From NCBI GenBank assembly GCA_934254725.1, contig CAKQLR010000014.1, positions 1-42,224 of the forward strand: 42,224 bases of DNA. Direction: 5' to 3'. The notes under the pieces are model-generated. The model was not told where the DNA came from and did not search any database. It worked only from the letters and a program-made list of their open reading frames with translations. The position numbers and the translations under genes are program-made. Shown here one piece after another: positions 38,857 through 42,224 of this stretch; the stretch's first letter is position 1, and each line of letters begins with the position of its first letter. The stretch comes from an uncultured Clostridia bacterium (lineage in GTDB: Bacteria > Bacillota > Clostridia > Christensenellales > Borkfalkiaceae).

Positions 38857-39144
38857 ATGGAAAAATTCACTCTTATGCCGTCGTTTATGAATAACGAGGG
38901 GGAACAGCCCTTAAACGAAGAGGAAAATGGGTTAGGTTTATCGGAAGAAGAACCGTCCAGAACGCAAAATTATTCTCCGACCGAGCAGGATTATTCTCCT
39001 TCTGAACCCGAGAAGAGGGAAGAAAATCCCGAGCAGTGGAAAAACGAAAATGCTTCCGACGGAGAAAATCTGGAAGCGTTTATGTCCTTTATGCGCACCC
39101 ATGAAGCGCGGGCAAGGAAAGTGTTCGATAAAAACAAAAAGTAG
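38857..39144 (+). CDS. Small acidic protein, unknown function
   Basis: 95 residues from ATG 38857, which has GAGGT 6 nt upstream; five codons upstream another start is not supported. It is very rich in Glu, Asn, Ser and Pro, includes two YSPxE/DYSPSE units, and is probably disordered, ending in a helix (NLEAFMSFMRTHEARARKVFDKNKK). No family recognised. It faces away from the lipoprotein gene. The frame is open and has an unusual but non-random composition, with a good ribosome site, so it is likely translated. Confidence 0.5.
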   Translation: MEKFTLMPSFMNNEGEQPLNEEENGLGLSEEEPSRTQNYSPTEQDYSPSEPEKREENPEQWKNENASDGENLEAFMSFMRTHEARARKVFDKNKK

Positions 39145-39271
39145 CCTTTTTCGCGTAAAACCGCGTATTTTTTACCAAAAGAGCCGTACTGTCTTAAAAA
39201 CGGACAAGCTGTAAAAGCAGCCTTTTTCACACAATAACTGGGATTTTTAATTAAAAAATATATTATTCAAC

Positions 39272-39300
39272 AAGGCGGAACATAAAAACCGCCTTTTTCT
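39272..39300 (+). terminator. Terminator of the small acidic protein gene
   Basis: AAGGCGG (39272-39278) pairs with CCGCCTT across a ten-base loop and is followed by TTTTC. Confidence 0.75.
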
Positions 39301-39449
39301 CATATAAACGGCTGTTTTCAAGCAAAAAGTCATTAAAATTCTCGTCGGGGGACCTCGTAAAACCGTTGAAATTCGCTCCTCCTATATAATAAATGATAAA
39401 AAATATTTTATATATAATGACAAAAAAAGCGACGGAACGCCTAAAATAC

Positions 39450-39478
39450 TTGTCAAATCGATGTAAATCGTTTATAAT
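39450..39478 (+). promoter_or_regulatory. Promoter of ppdK
   Basis: TTGTCA (39450-39455), 17 nt, TATAAT (39473-39478). The leader is about 50 nt. Confidence 0.8.
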
Positions 39479-39537
39479 TAAATAGTTTAAAATACTATTT
39501 TTACGAAATCAATCATTTTAGGAGGAATACTATTACT

Positions 39538-42183
39538 ATGAAGTATGTTTACCTTTTTACCGAAGGAAACGCACAGATGCGTGAGCTTCTCGGCGGTAAG
39601 GGTGCAAACCTTGCGGAAATGACCAAAATAGGTTTACCCGTTCCCCAAGGCTTTACCATTTCCACAGAAGCTTGTACGCAATATTATGAGGACGGCAGAA
39701 GAATCAACGACGGTATTCAGAAAGAGATTATGGAGAATATCGAGAAGATGGAAGCTATAACCGGAAAGAAATTCGGCGATAAGGAAAATCCGTTGCTTGT
39801 TTCCGTTCGTTCGGGCGCACGCGCTTCCATGCCCGGTATGATGGATACCATTCTTAACCTCGGTCTTAACGAGGAAGTAGTCGAAGTACTTTCCAAAAAG
39901 TCTGGCAACCCCAGATGGGCTTGGGACTGCTACAGAAGATTTATCCAGATGTTCTCCGACGTAGTTATGGAAGTAGGTAAAAAATACTTTGAAAAACTCA
40001 TCGACGAGATGAAGGAGAAAAAGGGCGTTACGCAGGATATAGAACTTGACGCGGATGACCTTAAGACCCTTGCAAATCAATTCAAATCGGAATATAAAAA
40101 GCAACTCGGCAAAGAATTCCCGACCGATCCTAAGGAACAGCTTTTCGAAGCTATCAAAGCCGTATTCAGAAGCTGGGACAACCCCAGAGCGAACATCTAC
40201 CGTATGGACCACGATATTCCTTACAGCTGGGGTACCGCGGTTAACGTTCAGATGATGGCGTTCGGCAACATGGGCGACGATTGCGGAACGGGCGTTGCGT
40301 TTACCCGTAACCCCGCTACCGGCGAAAAGGGGCTTATGGGCGAATTCCTTACCAACGCTCAGGGCGAAGACGTAGTTGCGGGCGTTCGTACTCCTATGCC
40401 TATCGACAAGATGGCGGAAGTTTTCCCCGAAGTTTACGCTCAGTTCCAGGAAGTTTGCAAAACCCTTGAAAATCACTACAAAGATATGCAGGATATGGAG
40501 TTCACCGTTGAAAACAGAAAACTCTATATGCTTCAGACAAGAAACGGTAAGAGAACCGCAGCCGCTGCAATCAAGATCGCCTGCGACCTTATCGACGAGG
40601 GTATGATTACCGAAAAAGAAGCTTTAATGCAGATCGACGCTAAATCGCTCGATATGCTTCTCCATCCCACGTTCGACGCTGCCGCTCTTAAAGCTGCGGA
40701 TAAGAAGAACGTTGTAGGCAAAGGTATCGCCGCTTCTCCGGGAGCTGCCGCAGGTACCGTTGTATTTACCTCAGAAGACGCTGTAAAATTCGGCAAAGAG
40801 GGTAAAAAAGTTATTCTCGTAAGACTTGAAACTTCCCCCGAAGACATCGAGGGTATGAAGTACGCTCAAGGTATTCTTACCGTTAGAGGCGGTCAGACTT
40901 CCCACGCGGCGGTTGTTGCCCGCGGTATGGGTACTTGCTGCGTTTCCGGTTGCGAAAGCATCAAAATGCACGAAGAAGAAAAATTCTTCGAACTCGGCGG
41001 AAAGATTTTCCGCGAGGGCAGCGACATTTCTCTTGACGGCTCCACCGGTAACATTTACGATATTTGCATAAAAACCGTTCCCGCAGACCCGAGCAGCGGT
41101 TACTTCGGAAGAATAATGAAGCTTGCGGATAAGTATAAGGCGCTTGAAGTTATGACCAACGCAGATACTCCCGCAGACGCTCAGAGAGCTGCAGAACTCG
41201 GCGCAGAAGGTATAGGCCTTTGCAGAACAGAGCACATGTTCTTCGGCCCCGGCAGAATAGACAAATTCAGAGAAATGATTTGTTCCGAAACGGTTGAAGA
41301 AAGATCTGCCGCACTTGACAAAATCGAGCCTATGCAGCAGGCTGACTTCGAAGGTCTTATGGAAGCGCTCGAAGGCGCACCCGTTACCATCAGATTCCTT
41401 GACCCGCCGCTTCACGAGTTCGTTCCTACGGACGAAGCGGATATTAAAGCGCTTGCAAAAGCTAAGGGCAAGACCGTTGAAGAGATTAAAATTCTTTGCA
41501 ACGCTCTCCACGAATTCAACCCGATGATGGGTCACCGCGGATGCAGACTTGCCGTTACTTACCCCGAAATCGCCGTAATGCAGACCAAAGCCATCATTAA
41601 GGCGGCTATCGCGGTTTCCAAACGCCACCCCGAATGGAAGATCGTTCCTAACATTATGATCCCGCTCGTAGGCGAAGTTAAGGAACTTGCTTACTGCAAA
41701 AAGACTGTTGTAGCTACCGCAGACGCAGTTATTAAAGAAGCCGGCGTAGATCTTAAATACCATGTAGGTACCATGATTGAGATCCCGAGAGCGGCTCTTA
41801 CCGCAGACCAGATCGCTAAAGAAGCCGAATTCTTCTGCTTCGGTACCAACGACCTTACTCAGATGACGTTCGGTTTCAGCCGCGACGACGCTAATAAATT
41901 CCTTCCCTCCTACTACGGAGCAAAGATTTACGAAAGCGATCCGTTCTCCCGTCTCGATACCGACGGCGTAGGCAAACTTATTGAAATGGCTGTAACCAAC
42001 GGCAGAAAGACCAGACCCGAACTTCACTGCGGTATCTGCGGCGAACACGGCGGCGATCCTTCGTCCATAGAGTTCTGCCACAAAGTAGGTTTGGATTATG
42101 TATCCTGCTCTCCCTACAGAGTACCTATCGCACGTCTTGCAGCCGCTCAGGCGAATATCCGTAATCCGAGGGCGACCAAATAA
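39538..42183 (+). CDS. ppdK: Pyruvate, phosphate dikinase
   Basis: 881 residues, normal length and complete. It interconverts pyruvate, ATP and Pi with phosphoenolpyruvate, AMP and PPi; in anaerobes it often works towards pyruvate, saving energy in glycolysis. Domains in order: ATP-binding (GGKGANLAEM near the N-terminus, VRSGARASMPGMMDTILNLG), the swivelling phosphohistidine domain with TVRGGQTSHAAVVARGMG (catalytic His456, with the regulatory Thr two residues before it), and the C-terminal PEP/pyruvate barrel (GLCRTEHMFF, LLDPPLHEF-like FLDPPLHEF, GHRGCRL, PNIMIPLV, FCFGTNDLTQMTFGFSRDD, LHCGICGEHGGDP). GGAGG lies 12 nt before the ATG, a slightly long spacing. Own promoter; monocistronic as far as the window shows. 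Confidence 0.98.
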   Translation: MKYVYLFTEGNAQMRELLGGKGANLAEMTKIGLPVPQGFTISTEACTQYYEDGRRINDGIQKEIMENIEKMEAITGKKFGDKENPLLVSVRSGARASMPGMMDTILNLGLNEEVVEVLSKKSGNPRWAWDCYRRFIQMFSDVVMEVGKKYFEKLIDEMKEKKGVTQDIELDADDLKTLANQFKSEYKKQLGKEFPTDPKEQLFEAIKAVFRSWDNPRANIYRMDHDIPYSWGTAVNVQMMAFGNMGDDCGTGVAFTRNPATGEKGLMGEFLTNAQGEDVVAGVRTPMPIDKMAEVFPEVYAQFQEVCKTLENHYKDMQDMEFTVENRKLYMLQTRNGKRTAAAAIKIACDLIDEGMITEKEALMQIDAKSLDMLLHPTFDAAALKAADKKNVVGKGIAASPGAAAGTVVFTSEDAVKFGKEGKKVILVRLETSPEDIEGMKYAQGILTVRGGQTSHAAVVARGMGTCCVSGCESIKMHEEEKFFELGGKIFREGSDISLDGSTGNIYDICIKTVPADPSSGYFGRIMKLADKYKALEVMTNADTPADAQRAAELGAEGIGLCRTEHMFFGPGRIDKFREMICSETVEERSAALDKIEPMQQADFEGLMEALEGAPVTIRFLDPPLHEFVPTDEADIKALAKAKGKTVEEIKILCNALHEFNPMMGHRGCRLAVTYPEIAVMQTKAIIKAAIAVSKRHPEWKIVPNIMIPLVGEVKELAYCKKTVVATADAVIKEAGVDLKYHVGTMIEIPRAALTADQIAKEAEFFCFGTNDLTQMTFGFSRDDANKFLPSYYGAKIYESDPFSRLDTDGVGKLIEMAVTNGRKTRPELHCGICGEHGGDPSSIEFCHKVGLDYVSCSPYRVPIARLAAAQANIRNPRATK

Positions 42184-42224
42184 GGTCAAAAACGGCTTAA
42201 AAACTCATATTTTATACTAAAACA

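Larger units (their letters stand above)
39145..39537. other. Gene-free spacer before ppdK
   Basis: About 390 bases. It contains two copies of an AAG[TC]AGCCTTTTTC motif (39139-39154 and 39215-39231), a terminator (39272-39300), an AT-rich tract and the ppdK promoter. No coding signal. Confidence 0.6.

Noticed and set aside
38652..38870. Leftward 72-codon ORF before the surface lipoprotein
   Set aside because: Covers the promoter region of the lipoprotein gene and has no ribosome site; its composition is unlike the neighbours.
40771..42189. 472-codon open frame on the strand opposite ppdK
   Set aside because: It mirrors the coding frame of ppdK, a complete conserved enzyme, and its protein has no recognisable motif; such mirror frames come from codon bias.
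1..42224. CRISPR array, prophage or integrative element
   Set aside because: No spaced direct repeats, integrase, terminase or relaxase was seen; the XRE genes alone do not support a prophage call.

Overview
The window looks like chromosome of an anaerobic Clostridia-type Firmicute, probably a gut lineage; I do not assign a genus. Reasons: strong AGGAGG-type ribosome sites and TTGACA/TATAAT-type promoters, DegV, the radical SAM (TIGR03960)/TIGR03936/RNase G cluster, pyruvate phosphate dikinase, a Clostridia-like class II aldolase, GntR-LacI hybrid regulation, and lipoproteins with Gram-positive lipoboxes. TGA is a normal stop here (RNase G and the radical SAM gene end in it).

Layout. 1-490: end of an rRNA operon (23S 3' end, 5S, terminator). 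660-3530: accessory island with a divergent XRE repressor / membrane zinc-ribbon protein / HExxH metallopeptidase module, a relic of a repeat element, and a membrane diguanylate cyclase. 3670-8220: central carbon genes (transketolase, a TIM-barrel sugar-phosphate isomerase-like protein, fructose-bisphosphate aldolase). 8357-10003: XRE regulator divergent from a collagen-like/BspA-type lipoprotein. 10130-20860: housekeeping genes: YchF; rdgB > FAD oxidoreductase > RimK-like ATP-grasp operon; radical SAM > TIGR03936 > RNase G; plsX > DegV.

20884-35742 is the most distinctive region, a glycan utilisation locus. A GntR-LacI hybrid regulator is divergent from a carbohydrate ABC importer (lipoprotein binding protein and two CUT1 permeases, no ATPase), followed by a GxGYxYP-family lipoprotein, a 1666-residue surface protein with nine GWN-containing beta modules, and a GH38 alpha-mannosidase. 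The inferred flow is capture at the surface, import, then cytoplasmic removal of alpha-mannose. The transporter operon has a 71-nt leader that appears to fold as a closed multi-hairpin structure starting at the predicted transcription start.

35743-42224: a 294-bp MITE-like element with TA ends, mscL, a surface lipoprotein with a Cys-containing C-terminal anchor, a small acidic protein and ppdK.

Most promising for novelty: (1) the XRE/metallopeptidase module, whose membrane protein carries an in-frame TGA exactly where the last zinc-ribbon Cys is expected and whose frame continues to an ATGA overlap with the peptidase gene; (2) the nine-module surface protein and its C-terminal signal; (3) the structured transporter leader; (4) the MITE-like family. 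All calls come from reading the sequence; no database search was possible.
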